A DNA stretch of 64,000 nucleotides from Nostoc carneum NIES-2107 (GTDB lineage Bacteria; Cyanobacteriota; Cyanobacteriia; Cyanobacteriales; Nostocaceae). The stretch is taken from positions 6,752,561-6,816,560 of the forward strand of contig AP018180.1 of the NCBI GenBank assembly GCA_002368155.1. The letters are read 5' to 3'. This document shows positions 54,360-63,829 of the stretch, one piece after another (position 1 is the stretch's first letter; each line of letters opens with the position of its first letter). The notes beneath the pieces are model-generated. The model had not been told where the DNA came from and made no database searches. It was given only the letters and a program-made list of their open reading frames with translations. The position numbers were made by a program, and so were the translations under genes.

Positions 54360-55979
54360 ATGCAAGAAAGAAGCTTTATTTGGGGTCATCTAGGACAACG
54401 GTACCGCACAGTTGAAACATTAATTGATGGGGTATGGATAATTGTCCTGCTGATAGCAGCAGTACTACTGTTTAGCATCAATCTTGGTGGCGCACCGCTA
54501 CGAGATTGGGATGAAGGTACAGTGGCACAGATTGCGCGTGAAATTGTGCGTTCCCCAGCGAATTCTTTAAGTTGGCTTTACCCAAAGCTGGGAGGTGTAC
54601 CTTATCCGCATAAGCCGCCTTTGATGCATTTGCTAGTTGCTTGGGCTTACCAACTAGGAGGCATTAATGAATGGACTACCCGCTTACCTGGCGCAATTTT
54701 AACAGCCTGTTCAGTACCTTTACTGTATTGTATTGGTCGAGAAGCATTTCGCCAACGCTGGGCGGCCATATATAGCGCCTTGATTTACCTGACAATGCTT
54801 CCTGTGGTGCGTCATGGTCGATTGGCAATGATTGATGGCGCAGTGGTAAGTTTTTTAATGGTGATGATGTGGTGCTTGTTGCGATCGCGCCGAGATTTGC
54901 GTTACTGTCTGGGTGTTGGTCTGGCTTTTGGCTTAATTTGCCTAACTCAAGGGATATATGGGGTATTGTTAGGTGCGATCGCCATTGTCTTTTTATATTG
55001 GGATACTCCCCGACTCCTCACTTGTTACTACCTTTGGATTGCCGTCTTTCTGGGTATCTTACCTGTACTTGGTTGGTATGCTGCTCAGCTGTGGCACTAT
55101 GGTCATACTTTCCTGCAAATGGCTTTTATTAATCCAGCCATCAACAAACTAGGAACAGGTGCGGCGGGTAATTCCAGAACCTCTTGGTACTATCTCAAAG
55201 AAATTTTGCTGTATGCTTGGCCTTGGCTGCTGTTTTTACCCCACAGTTTGCGTTTAGCCTGGGAAAATCGCAATCTTAGCTGGGCAAGGCTCGTATTAGT
55301 GTGGAGTAGTGTTTATTTAGCAATTATTGCTTGCATGGGCAGTAAAATTCTCTGGTATTTATTCCCGATTTACCCCAGTTTAGCTTTAGCGTTGGGTGTG
55401 CAACTCGCGGAAACTGAGAATTTACCATTACTCTCATCCTATCCCCGTTCGTGGGTAGCGGGTTTATCTATACTTGCATTAGCGGCTTCTGCGGGAAGCA
55501 TTTTTTTTAGTTCTGGTGCAAACCCAAAAACAGATTTACAGGTAATTTTTGCCGCAGTTGCTTTAACAATGACTTTAGCAGCGATTTACGCAGAACGTGG
55601 CGACGGGCAATTTCTCAAGATTTTGTTTTGGGGAAGTTATATTTCATTGCTGCTGTTGATGAAATCTAACTACTGGGTTTGGGAATTAAGCGATGCTTAT
55701 CCCGTCAAACCAGTGGCTAGCATGATAGTAAGAGCAAATCCAGCAGTCAAACAGATTTACACATCGTTTCCTTACAATCGTCCTTCCTTAGATTTTTATA
55801 GCGATCGCACAATTATTCCTGCAAGTATAGGGGAACTGCAATACTACTGGCGCTACAACGGACAACCCTATTTTTTGCTAAATGCATCTGCTTACAACAG
55901 TCTCCACCTCGATTCCATAAAGCTGATTGATGAAGCTGAAGGTTGGAAACTGATTACTAAAGATACCAATCGCTTATAA
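54360..55979 (+). CDS. GT39-type membrane glycosyltransferase
   Basis: A 539-residue polytopic membrane protein of the ArnT/PMT superfamily, which transfers sugars from polyprenyl-phosphate donors on the periplasmic face. The family motif is RDWDEGTVAQIAREI (Asp-Glu pair), followed by PHKPPLMHLLVAWAYQLGG and WTTRLPGAI. About ten to twelve hydrophobic segments follow, and a small soluble C-terminal domain (PYNRPSLDFYSDRTIIPAS). The acceptor (lipid, protein or polysaccharide) is not readable. It stands alone. Confidence 0.87.
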   Translation: MQERSFIWGHLGQRYRTVETLIDGVWIIVLLIAAVLLFSINLGGAPLRDWDEGTVAQIAREIVRSPANSLSWLYPKLGGVPYPHKPPLMHLLVAWAYQLGGINEWTTRLPGAILTACSVPLLYCIGREAFRQRWAAIYSALIYLTMLPVVRHGRLAMIDGAVVSFLMVMMWCLLRSRRDLRYCLGVGLAFGLICLTQGIYGVLLGAIAIVFLYWDTPRLLTCYYLWIAVFLGILPVLGWYAAQLWHYGHTFLQMAFINPAINKLGTGAAGNSRTSWYYLKEILLYAWPWLLFLPHSLRLAWENRNLSWARLVLVWSSVYLAIIACMGSKILWYLFPIYPSLALALGVQLAETENLPLLSSYPRSWVAGLSILALAASAGSIFFSSGANPKTDLQVIFAAVALTMTLAAIYAERGDGQFLKILFWGSYISLLLLMKSNYWVWELSDAYPVKPVASMIVRANPAVKQIYTSFPYNRPSLDFYSDRTIIPASIGELQYYWRYNGQPYFLLNASAYNSLHLDSIKLIDEAEGWKLITKDTNRL

Positions 55980-56060
55980 GCATCCTCTGCGATCGCTCTC
56001 TAAAATCGTTAAAATATTAAGTAAGGTAAAGACATTTATGAGAAATCAACATCAAAATCA

Positions 56061-56729
56061 ATGGGATTATTTGGATTTGGCAAGAAAACAGTAATACCTA
56101 CCCGCGAGGAAGCTTTACCAGGAAGAGCAGCAACAATGCCAGTACCTGCTCATCATTATGTTAATGGTAATCCTCTCAAGCCACCTTTTACCGATGGATT
56201 AGAAACAGCTTTATTTGGTTTAGGCTGTTTTTGGGGTGCAGAACGTAAATTCTGGCAGCTTAAAGGAGTTTACACCACAGCAGTTGGCTACGCGGCTGGA
56301 CATACACCCAACCCTACCTACCAAGAAGTATGTACCGGATTGACTGGTCATAACGAGGTAGTATTGGTTGTGTTTGACCCCAAAGTCATTAGTTATAGTG
56401 AACTGCTGAAAGTTTTTTGGGAAAGCCACAACCCCACCCAAGGGATGCGCCAAGGTAATGATGTCGGGACTCAATATCGCTCAGGAATTTACGTCTATTC
56501 TGAAACTCAAAAGCAGCTAGCAGAAGCATCACGCGACGCATATCAGCAAGCGCTCAAAGATGCAGGCTACGGCAAAATTACCACAGAAATTTTAGATGCG
56601 CCTGAGTTCTACTACGCCGAAGAATACCATCAGCAGTACCTTGCAAAAAACCCCGGTGGTTATTGCGGCTTAGGCGGAACAAACGTTTCTTGTCCTGTAG
56701 GAATTGCTGAATCACAACTCAGCAGTTAA
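56061..56729 (+). CDS. msrA: Peptide methionine-S-sulfoxide reductase
   Basis: A 222-residue repair enzyme that reduces Met-S-sulfoxide. Catalytic Cys56 lies in [13 protein letters not shown]; the resolving Cys is in the C-terminal [26 protein letters not shown] and [12 protein letters not shown] are family-conserved. It begins with a ~45-residue extension ([17 protein letters not shown]) typical of plant and cyanobacterial MsrA. ATG 56061 is the natural start. Confidence 0.95.
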   Translation: MGLFGFGKKTVIPTREEALPGRAATMPVPAHHYVNGNPLKPPFTDGLETALFGLGCFWGAERKFWQLKGVYTTAVGYAAGHTPNPTYQEVCTGLTGHNEVVLVVFDPKVISYSELLKVFWESHNPTQGMRQGNDVGTQYRSGIYVYSETQKQLAEASRDAYQQALKDAGYGKITTEILDAPEFYYAEEYHQQYLAKNPGGYCGLGGTNVSCPVGIAESQLSS

Positions 56730-56737
56730 TTATCAAT

Positions 56738-56881
56738 AGGACTTACGCAAGTGTCATATTTTTTCGTTGAGGTTTGTCCAGGGTCAAATGTCAAGAGTCC
56801 AAAAAACCTAAATTTTTGACCCTTGACTCTTGACTCTTGACTCTTATGCCAGAGGATCACTTTGCCAGTTGCGTAAGTCCT
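56738..56881 (+). mobile_element. MITE-like element, AGGACTTACGCAA family, copy 3
   Basis: 144 bases with ends AGGACTTACGCAAGTGTC and CCAGTTGCGTAAGTCCT, nine bases past the msrA stop. The interior holds TTGACTC heptamers. It is the clean version of the 11316-11504 element (in opposite orientation), lacking its inserted palindrome. Confidence 0.82.
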
Positions 56882-56969
56882 GATCAAATCACCGTAGTGG
56901 CGTTTTAGGCGTAGCCGTAACGCACAATTTTGAGAAGTTTTCTCGTTTGAACGCGCAATTTTGAGAGGT

Positions 56970-57000
56970 AGGATGCGTTAGCGCTAGCGTAACGCATCCT
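56970..57000. repeat. 31-base palindrome, GGATGCGTTA family
   Basis: AGGATGCGTTA and TAACGCATCCT around GCGCTAGCG, perfectly inverted; related to the GCGTTA repeat at 41321. It is the only other recognised feature of the 465-base gap before the M61 gene besides the MITE. Confidence 0.8.
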
Positions 57001-57194
57001 ATTTAATCAGATGGATCATCCAAGTTTCCTGAAATTTGCCGGAAATTTAGGCTTTCAATTTTTATTTTTACAGATTAAATTCAGATAGAGTGTTGTAGGC
57101 GCACCAGGGTTTCACCAAAGTGTAGCGCCGAATAGCACACCCTACAGATTTAAGATTGAGTTTATAGATTAATTCGCAGAACTTAGGACTCAAG

Positions 57195-58967
57195 ATGACT
57201 GAAGTCACAGCGCCTCGTTCCGACTCTCTTATTCAAGAACGCTTACCGACTATACATTATCAGGTAGCAATGCCTCAACCAGAAACACATCTGTTTGAGG
57301 TAACTTTACATCTTGTTAACTATACATCACCAATTTTGGATCTCAAACTCCCAGTATGGACACCTGGCTCCTATTTGGTGCGAGAATACGCGAAAAATTT
57401 ACAAGATTTTGCTGCTTTTGCTAACGATCAACCTTTACCTTGGTGGAAAAAAAGTAAAAATCATTGGCAAGTAGATAAAAGTAATGTTTCTGAATTAACT
57501 ATTCGTTACCGCATTTTTGCGAATGAGCTATCGGTACGAACCAATCATTTAGATATAACTCATGGCTATTTTAATGGTGCGGCACTGTTTTTTAGATTAC
57601 CTGGTTGGGAGAAGCAACCAATTCGCGTCACCATTGTACCGCCTAACCCAGAATGGCAGGTAACTAGTCCTTTACCTACAGATACTGAAGCTAGCAATAC
57701 TTTTTATGCTGCTGATTTTGACACCTTAGTTGATAGTCCTTTTGAAATTGGTAGCCATCAAGTATATCAATTTACAGCCCTAGAAAAACCTCACGAATTA
57801 GCTATCTGGGGACAAGGAAATTTAGAACCAGAGCGAGCCATTGCGGATATCCAAACAATCATTAAAGTAGAAGCAGATATATTTGGTGGTTTGCCATATC
57901 AAAGATATGTGTTTTTATTACATTTATTTCACCAAGCTTATGGTGGTTTAGAGCATAAAAATAGTTGCTCTTTAATCTATCAACGTTTTGGATTTCGTGC
58001 TCAAGACAAATATGAGCGGTTTATGCAATTGGTAGCCCATGAGTTCTTTCACTTGTGGAATGTCAAGCGCATTCGCCCTAAAGCTTTAGAGGTTTTTGAT
58101 TACGACCAAGAAAACTATACGCCATCACTATGGTTCTGTGAAGGAACTACTAGTCATTATGATTTACTAATTCCACTGTGGGCAGGAATTTACGATAGTA
58201 AATCATATTTAAATCATTTGAGTAAGGAAATTACCCGATTTCTTACCACCCCAGGAAGAAAAGTACAACCACTTTCTGAATCGAGTTTTGATGCTTGGAT
58301 TAAACTCTATCGTCCAGATGCTAACAGTGGTAATTCGCAAATTTCCTATTATTTGAAAGGGGCAATGGTTTCCCTTTTACTAGATTTGTTAATTCGTGCT
58401 AAACATCGTAACCAACGTTCCCTTGATGATGTAATGCAGCAAATGTGGCAGCAATTTGGCAAAGCAGAAATTGGCTTTACTCCAGAACAGTTGCAAAGTG
58501 TAATTGAATCGATAGCTGGAATAGATTTAGGTGATTTCTTTAAACGGTATCTTGATGGTACAGAAGAGTTACCTTTTAACGAGTATTTAGAACCGTTTGG
58601 TTTAAAATTAGCGGCAGAGCCAGAAGAAGAACCTTATTTAGGTATCAAGGTAAATAGTGAAAATGGCAAAGAGATAATTAAGTTTGTTGAGGTGGGTTCA
58701 CCAGCACAAAAAGCAGGAATCGATCCAGGTGATGAGCTACTAGCGATTAATGGTATTAAAGTAACAGCAAATAATTTAAGCGATCGCCTCAAAGATTTCC
58801 AAGCTCAGGATACCATTCAGGTGGCAGTTTTCCACCAAGACTTACTCCGTTCTGTTAATGTCACTTTAGCCGAGCCACGTGCTATCCGCTATCAAGTAGT
58901 TTCTATACATAATCCCGATTCCGTTCAGCAAGAAAATTTGGCTGGATGGTTAGGGGTTAGGGTATAG
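57195..58967 (+). CDS. M61-family metallopeptidase with PDZ domain
   Basis: A 590-residue glycyl aminopeptidase-like protein. The zinc motif HEFFH (His282, Glu283, His286), with Glu316 in CEGTTS, lies after an N-terminal beta-sandwich. A PDZ domain at about 480-560 (YLGIKV, VEVGSPAQKAGIDPGDELLAINGIKV) follows the helical catalytic half. M61 enzymes remove N-terminal Gly or Ala; substrate here unknown. There is no signal peptide, so it is probably cytoplasmic. Confidence 0.92.
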   Translation: MTEVTAPRSDSLIQERLPTIHYQVAMPQPETHLFEVTLHLVNYTSPILDLKLPVWTPGSYLVREYAKNLQDFAAFANDQPLPWWKKSKNHWQVDKSNVSELTIRYRIFANELSVRTNHLDITHGYFNGAALFFRLPGWEKQPIRVTIVPPNPEWQVTSPLPTDTEASNTFYAADFDTLVDSPFEIGSHQVYQFTALEKPHELAIWGQGNLEPERAIADIQTIIKVEADIFGGLPYQRYVFLLHLFHQAYGGLEHKNSCSLIYQRFGFRAQDKYERFMQLVAHEFFHLWNVKRIRPKALEVFDYDQENYTPSLWFCEGTTSHYDLLIPLWAGIYDSKSYLNHLSKEITRFLTTPGRKVQPLSESSFDAWIKLYRPDANSGNSQISYYLKGAMVSLLLDLLIRAKHRNQRSLDDVMQQMWQQFGKAEIGFTPEQLQSVIESIAGIDLGDFFKRYLDGTEELPFNEYLEPFGLKLAAEPEEEPYLGIKVNSENGKEIIKFVEVGSPAQKAGIDPGDELLAINGIKVTANNLSDRLKDFQAQDTIQVAVFHQDLLRSVNVTLAEPRAIRYQVVSIHNPDSVQQENLAGWLGVRV

Positions 58968-59012
58968 GGATTGGGGGACTGGGGACTGGTGACTGGGGAT
59001 TGGGGATGAGGA
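58963..59012. repeat. Short heptamer array after the M61 gene
   Basis: GGGGACT and GGGGATT units over ~45 bases following the M61 stop, in the gap before palindrome copy 6. Confidence 0.75.
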
Positions 59013-59035
59013 AGAAAGATTTTCATGTGTTTTGA

Positions 59036-59063
59036 GTACAGACGCGATTAATCGCGTCTGTAC
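59036..59063. repeat. Dispersed palindrome, copy 6 (perfect 28 bp)
   Basis: The only perfect copy: GTACAGACGCGATT followed by its exact complement. It lies ~90 bases before the histidine kinase start on the plus strand, so within or near its promoter. It defines the consensus for the other five. Confidence 0.9.
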
Positions 59064-59148
59064 GACTCTTTTTATCGAAACTGGTGGACTCAAATGTTGA
59101 GCGAGCAAATGGGGAACTCTAAATAAAGGTCTTCTTTAAAAGAGTGCT

Positions 59149-61008
59149 ATGAGTTTGCAAACTAATGGTTCAGATTTACCACCAGTTTCCCATGATACAA
59201 CTGCTCTACAGCCAAGCCGCAAAAGGTGGTTGTCGCCAATTGTTAATGGTTTAAGTATTGGTAATAAAATTAAACTAGGTTACGCTCTGGCGCTGGGTGT
59301 GGGAATTTTCGGAACTACGGTTGGGTTAGTTTTGGGCGATCGCTATCAGCAGCCGGCGTTGGATAAGGAAGAAAATGCCTTTATAGAACTGAATTTACTC
59401 TATCGGTTACAGACAAGTATTCTGCAGACTCGCACCCATCAACAACAACTAATTCCATTAGTAGGAAATCCTGAACTATACAAAGAAGAATACAGCCATA
59501 TTATTCATGTACATGGCCCAGAAATTCAGCGGTTTTGGTCACAACTGCAAAGTTACACAAAAACTGGGAATTATGTAAAGAAAAATCATACTGATCATAT
59601 CCCTCAATTGCTCAACACCTATGAGGGTGTGCCACACACTTACTTACAGCAGCTTGATACGGTACTTCAGCAGGTTGATTTATCACCATTAACTGCAGAA
59701 AAAATTGTCATCGCACAACAACAATTATTAAAGTTTACTAATAGTGAATTAGCACTGAAATTTGATGGCATTTCTGATGAACTTGTCACCGTTATTAATG
59801 CTTCTTATGAAGACTTAAAAACTGCCACTAGTGAGTTTAATACAGCAGAGAAAATGCGGCTGCAAATCATATTTGGTAGCATCCTGTTATCAGTGGCGAT
59901 CGCAGCGCTCTTAGCGGGGTTGACAAGTCGCACCATTACCCGCCCGGTTACAGCCCTGACAAATATGGCACAACGGGTTACTCAAGAGTCCAATTTTGAT
60001 TTGCAAATCCCTGTGACAGCAACAGATGAAATCGGAATACTGAGTGATAGTTTTAACCAAGTTTTACAGAAAGTCAAAAGCTTACTAGAAGAGCAAAAAG
60101 CCGCAGCCCTCCGTCAGCAGCAACTACAAGAAGCCCAGCTAGTTCAAAGTGAAAAAATGTCTAGCTTAGGACGAATGGTAGCTGGTGTAGCTCATGAAAT
60201 TAATAATCCAGTAAATTTTATCTATGGTAATTTAGAACCGGCTATGAATCACGTAGATGATTTATTGGAATTGCTGCGAATTTATGCCCAAGAAATTCCT
60301 CATCCGCCTTTAGCAGTGCAAGATTATGCTGATGAAATTGATGTGGAATTTGTGGAAGAAGATTTACCTAAAGTCTTGCAGTCAATGAAATTTGGTGCTG
60401 ATCGCGTGCGTCAAATTGTATTGAGTTTGAAAAACTTCTCCCGTCTAGAAGAAGCACAAGCCCATAGCGTAAATTTACACGAATGTATTGATAGTACGCT
60501 CTTGATTCTGAATAACCGCATCAAAAAAGGAATTACAGTTGAGCGTAACTATAGCGATATTCCCGAGATTGAAGGTTTTGCTGGCTCACTGTATCAGGTA
60601 TTCATGAATATCCTCAACAATGCATTAGATGCATTGGAAGAAAAAGATAATACTCAAGAACCACCAAAAATTGCGATCGCCACTGAACGTCAAGACAACA
60701 ATTTTGTGTTTGTCCGCATTGTAGATAATGGTTCTGGTATTCCCCCAGAACATCAAGCAAAAATTTTTGAAACTTTCTTCACCACAAAACCTAGAGGTGT
60801 GGGTACAGGAATGGGACTTTCAATTAGTTATCAAATTGTCGTTGAGAAACACCGAGGACAATTAACCTGTCAATCAGAGGTAGGAAGGGGTACAGAATTT
60901 ATGATTTGTCTTCCCATTCGCTTACAACCCGCTGAAGAATCATCTGTAAAGAGCAGTTCTACTATTTATCCCAGCTGTGAACCATCTCCTGTAAAAATTA
61001 ATTTCTGA
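59149..61008 (+). CDS. HAMP-containing sensor histidine kinase
   Basis: A 619-residue membrane sensor. Two TM segments (near 42-62 and 242-262) enclose a ~180-residue extracytoplasmic, helical sensor; a HAMP domain (265-315) and coiled coil follow. HisKA has His349 in VAGVAHEINNPVNF, of the family with PAS-less HPK4-like boxes. The ATPase has NNALDALEE, DNGSGIPPEH and GTGMGLSISYQIVEKH. The last ~25 residues are Ser-rich. No response regulator lies next to it. Confidence 0.92.
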   Translation: MSLQTNGSDLPPVSHDTTALQPSRKRWLSPIVNGLSIGNKIKLGYALALGVGIFGTTVGLVLGDRYQQPALDKEENAFIELNLLYRLQTSILQTRTHQQQLIPLVGNPELYKEEYSHIIHVHGPEIQRFWSQLQSYTKTGNYVKKNHTDHIPQLLNTYEGVPHTYLQQLDTVLQQVDLSPLTAEKIVIAQQQLLKFTNSELALKFDGISDELVTVINASYEDLKTATSEFNTAEKMRLQIIFGSILLSVAIAALLAGLTSRTITRPVTALTNMAQRVTQESNFDLQIPVTATDEIGILSDSFNQVLQKVKSLLEEQKAAALRQQQLQEAQLVQSEKMSSLGRMVAGVAHEINNPVNFIYGNLEPAMNHVDDLLELLRIYAQEIPHPPLAVQDYADEIDVEFVEEDLPKVLQSMKFGADRVRQIVLSLKNFSRLEEAQAHSVNLHECIDSTLLILNNRIKKGITVERNYSDIPEIEGFAGSLYQVFMNILNNALDALEEKDNTQEPPKIAIATERQDNNFVFVRIVDNGSGIPPEHQAKIFETFFTTKPRGVGTGMGLSISYQIVVEKHRGQLTCQSEVGRGTEFMICLPIRLQPAEESSVKSSSTIYPSCEPSPVKINF

Positions 61009-61108
61009 TAGATTAACAGTTTCAAAAAATTATGCGACCAATACATGAATTTCATGCTCATATCTGCGCGCTTTGACGAATTATTCATGTGTTGCTTAGG
61101 GTGTAACT

Positions 61109-61129
61109 ACTCAACTTTATTGAGTTTTT
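61109..61129 (+). terminator. Weak intrinsic terminator of the histidine kinase
   Basis: ACTCAA, loop CTTTA, TTGAGT, then TTTTC, 100 bases past the stop. The rest of the 61009-61308 gap is AT-rich leader of the next gene. Confidence 0.5.
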
Positions 61130-61308
61130 CTATAATTCTTCTTCTACTCAAATATAGTTTTGGTTGGTTATAACAGAACAACAGGCTTTGGTAAGCAAGG
61201 CTACTGGGATGAATCAATAGCATAGAAAAAATACTGAGATTAGATAGCTGGCAACAGCTTAATTAGCCAATTCAGCCCTATTTTCTTTCTGTCAACAGGA
61301 GCATTTAG

Positions 61309-62379
61309 ATGCCAAGGGAAACGACATATCTAGAGCTTTCGGATGGTAAGTCACATAAGTTCTATGAAGTCACAATCAATGATGTAGAGGTAACGGTACG
61401 CTATGGCCGAATTGGGGATGCAGGTAAAACAACTGTGACATCCTATGATACTTCTGAAAAAGCGCAGGCAGAGGCTAGCAAACTCGTTAATTCTAAGCTG
61501 AAAAAAGGCTATGAACGGGCACAAAAAGGCGATCGCACTAAGCAACCAATTTCTCGAAGCGATCGCCGTTTAGCTCGGTTAAATCATTTGCGGCGCACTG
61601 GCTGGAAACCTTTGATTAAAGCGACTCTTGATGCTCCCTTTGCATCTAAATATCTGGGTAAACCTTGGCTAAGTCCTGGTAAAACTCATCCTAATTGCCC
61701 TCATTGTGGCGGTTCTCTCAACTTTCATTTTCAACTGAATCTGCAAGAAGTACCTGAAAGTTTGCAAGATAAAGTTGGGGCTGGACTATTTCAACTGTTT
61801 ACCTGCTTCACCTGCTACCTACACTTCCCTGAAGCAGTGGCACTTCCTGAAGCTGCAAAATCAACACCATTAGAGCCGGAAATTAATGCAGAAGATGCCG
61901 CAAACCTCAGTAAATGGGCACCCTCTGTAATTCGCAATGGTTTTGATGAGTTTTATGGTCGTTATATGCTGCAAATTATCGGATGGCAACCCTTTGATGA
62001 CTATCCTTTTTATGAAGAAGCACAGGAAACATACGGCACAGAATATAGTGAATACGAAGAAATGCTCATCTTCCATGTTGATGAAAATGATTGTGAATAT
62101 TACGATGAAGACGACCCCGACAGACCAACACCAATAGATATTCAATTATCTTGGAATAGAACAGCAGATAAGCTTTCCGGCTGGGGCTACTGGGGACAAC
62201 AGTTAGAGCATCAATATTGTCGGATCTGCAATCAACCCATGCAATTGTTTTACCAATTAGGTCACGGTATCGAATACGAAGGCAATACTGGATTGGATTA
62301 CGATACGGATAATCTCTTGCTAATACTTCAGTGCGCCGAACACAAAGATGAATTTAGTTGTTATGGTAGTGCATTTTAG
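61309..62379 (+). CDS. WGR-domain protein with YwqG-like domain
   Basis: A 356-residue protein. Residues 1-85 form a WGR domain (YGRIGDAGKTTVTSYDTSEKAQAEASKLV), known from PARPs and bacterial proteins and thought to bind nucleic acid. The rest is a YwqG/DUF1963-like domain (KYLGKPWLSPGKTHPNCPHCGGSL, LNLQEVPESLQDKVGAGLFQLFTC), with further Cys motifs CRICNQ. AGGAG lies seven bases before the ATG. It heads a trio with a membrane protein and a DUF6745-like protein. Function unknown. Confidence 0.83.
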   Translation: MPRETTYLELSDGKSHKFYEVTINDVEVTVRYGRIGDAGKTTVTSYDTSEKAQAEASKLVNSKLKKGYERAQKGDRTKQPISRSDRRLARLNHLRRTGWKPLIKATLDAPFASKYLGKPWLSPGKTHPNCPHCGGSLNFHFQLNLQEVPESLQDKVGAGLFQLFTCFTCYLHFPEAVALPEAAKSTPLEPEINAEDAANLSKWAPSVIRNGFDEFYGRYMLQIIGWQPFDDYPFYEEAQETYGTEYSEYEEMLIFHVDENDCEYYDEDDPDRPTPIDIQLSWNRTADKLSGWGYWGQQLEHQYCRICNQPMQLFYQLGHGIEYEGNTGLDYDTDNLLLILQCAEHKDEFSCYGSAF

Positions 62380-62471
62380 TCATTGGTCATTTGTCATTGG
62401 TCATTTGAGGTTGATATTTTCTACTCTGCTGCCTCAATTCTTTCTGATTTTTTATTAACAAATAAATAACT

Positions 62472-62813
62472 ATGCATACAGGTGCGATCGCTGTATTACT
62501 GTTGCTATTTTTGGTGCCGTTTTTTTGGGTTAGTTATCAGACATTGATGAGATTTGGCTGGACATGGATGTTGCTATTTTTACCCATCGCCTGGTTGGTT
62601 GGGGTGTTTGTAGGGGCGATCGCAGCTTTATGTATGACTGGAATACTTGAATGGCTAAGTAATCTCAATCAGCCACCTGCCGAATCGGGGTCAATGGGTG
62701 GGGTCGCATGGCTAGGTATATGGTTGGTGATAGCGTTGATCACTAGCCCTCTGTTTGCGGCTCTATCTACTTGGCTAACTGCAAATTTCCTATTGCCAGC
62801 ATTTAGGAGATAG
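62472..62813 (+). CDS. Small polytopic membrane protein
   Basis: A 113-residue protein with three or four membrane spans (about 3-21, 30-55, 74-95) and little polar sequence. It follows the WGR gene by 92 bases and is separated from the next gene by two bases, so the three are likely cotranscribed. The family is not recognised. Confidence 0.7.
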   Translation: MHTGAIAVLLLLFLVPFFWVSYQTLMRFGWTWMLLFLPIAWLVGVFVGAIAALCMTGILEWLSNLNQPPAESGSMGGVAWLGIWLVIALITSPLFAALSTWLTANFLLPAFRR

Positions 62814-62815
62814 TT

Positions 62816-63829
62816 ATGATTGAAAATCTGCCATTTTCAGAAAAAGAGCTTATCATATCTCAAACTCAATCTGAGTGGCGCAATATTAGCAGCACGCCTT
62901 TGGATTTAGAGCAAGCAACAATTGCGATTCAAGGATTATATAAATCTGCCGGATTAGCCCAACCAGAAATCCAGTTTGTTGAAAGTCCCGCAGCAGCTAG
63001 AGAGCAGGTTGAGCAAGAAAGTACACAGTCTGACTGTCTGCTACCTGAGTTATGGGATTTGTTGCGCGAGGATTTGTGGCGATCGCTCTCTCGTAGTTTA
63101 GGAACATTGCAACAAGAATTAACTCATAGTATCAGGAATCCGCTAGTTGAGCTATGGGAACGCTCTTTTCAGCGCATTATGTTGGATGCTTTGCATGAAA
63201 TTTTGGGCGATTGTTTAGCAGATTGTCTGCTGCCAGAATGGGGTATTTGCTGGGCGGCGATGTTTGCAGCAGCACATCGGCTAGGAGTGCCGCTAGAACC
63301 AGACAAATACAATCTGTTCTGCAACTATATGCGACAGGTTGGTTGGATGTTTCCTTACGAAGGAGTGGCGATCGCAATTTTGCGTCCTCAAATTCGCTGG
63401 AATAGTGCAGGGGAAATTCATGGCGAAGGGATTCCCGCAATTGAGTTTCCTGATGGCTTTGGTGTCTATGCTTATCGAGGAATAAATCTGCCAGAAAAAT
63501 ATGGTAAAGTCCACCCAACAAACTGGCGCGCCCAGTGGTTACTAGAACCACGAAATGCAGAACTAAGGCGGGTTTTAATTCAAGGCATTGGTTACGATCG
63601 CATTTGCCAAGATTTACAAGCCAAGGAATGCGATCGCTGGCAAGAGTACACTTTACTGAAAATCGAGTCTGAGATTGATGTTGAACCTATACATCTATTG
63701 AAAATGACTTGTCCTAGCACAAATTTTATTCATGCATTGCGAGTACCACCAGATATCAGTTCTGCCCGCGAAGCTATTCGCTGGATTAATTGGGGCATTG
63801 ACCCCACAGAGTTTGCTTTTCAAAGCTGA
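62816..63829 (+). CDS. DUF6745-like protein
   Basis: A 337-residue protein. The C-terminal half contains AGEIHGEGIPAIEFPDGFG, VYAYRGINLPEKYGK and LEPRNAELRRVLIQGIGYDRI, the pattern I recognise as DUF6745. The N-terminal half is helical with conserved Trp (LWRSLSRSLGTLQQEL). AGGAGA five bases before the ATG and a two-base gap after the membrane gene imply coupling. Function unknown; it occurs with LRR- and WGR-type proteins in several bacteria (from memory). Confidence 0.75.
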   Translation: MIENLPFSEKELIISQTQSEWRNISSTPLDLEQATIAIQGLYKSAGLAQPEIQFVESPAAAREQVEQESTQSDCLLPELWDLLREDLWRSLSRSLGTLQQELTHSIRNPLVELWERSFQRIMLDALHEILGDCLADCLLPEWGICWAAMFAAAHRLGVPLEPDKYNLFCNYMRQVGWMFPYEGVAIAILRPQIRWNSAGEIHGEGIPAIEFPDGFGVYAYRGINLPEKYGKVHPTNWRAQWLLEPRNAELRRVLIQGIGYDRICQDLQAKECDRWQEYTLLKIESEIDVEPIHLLKMTCPSTNFIHALRVPPDISSAREAIRWINWGIDPTEFAFQS

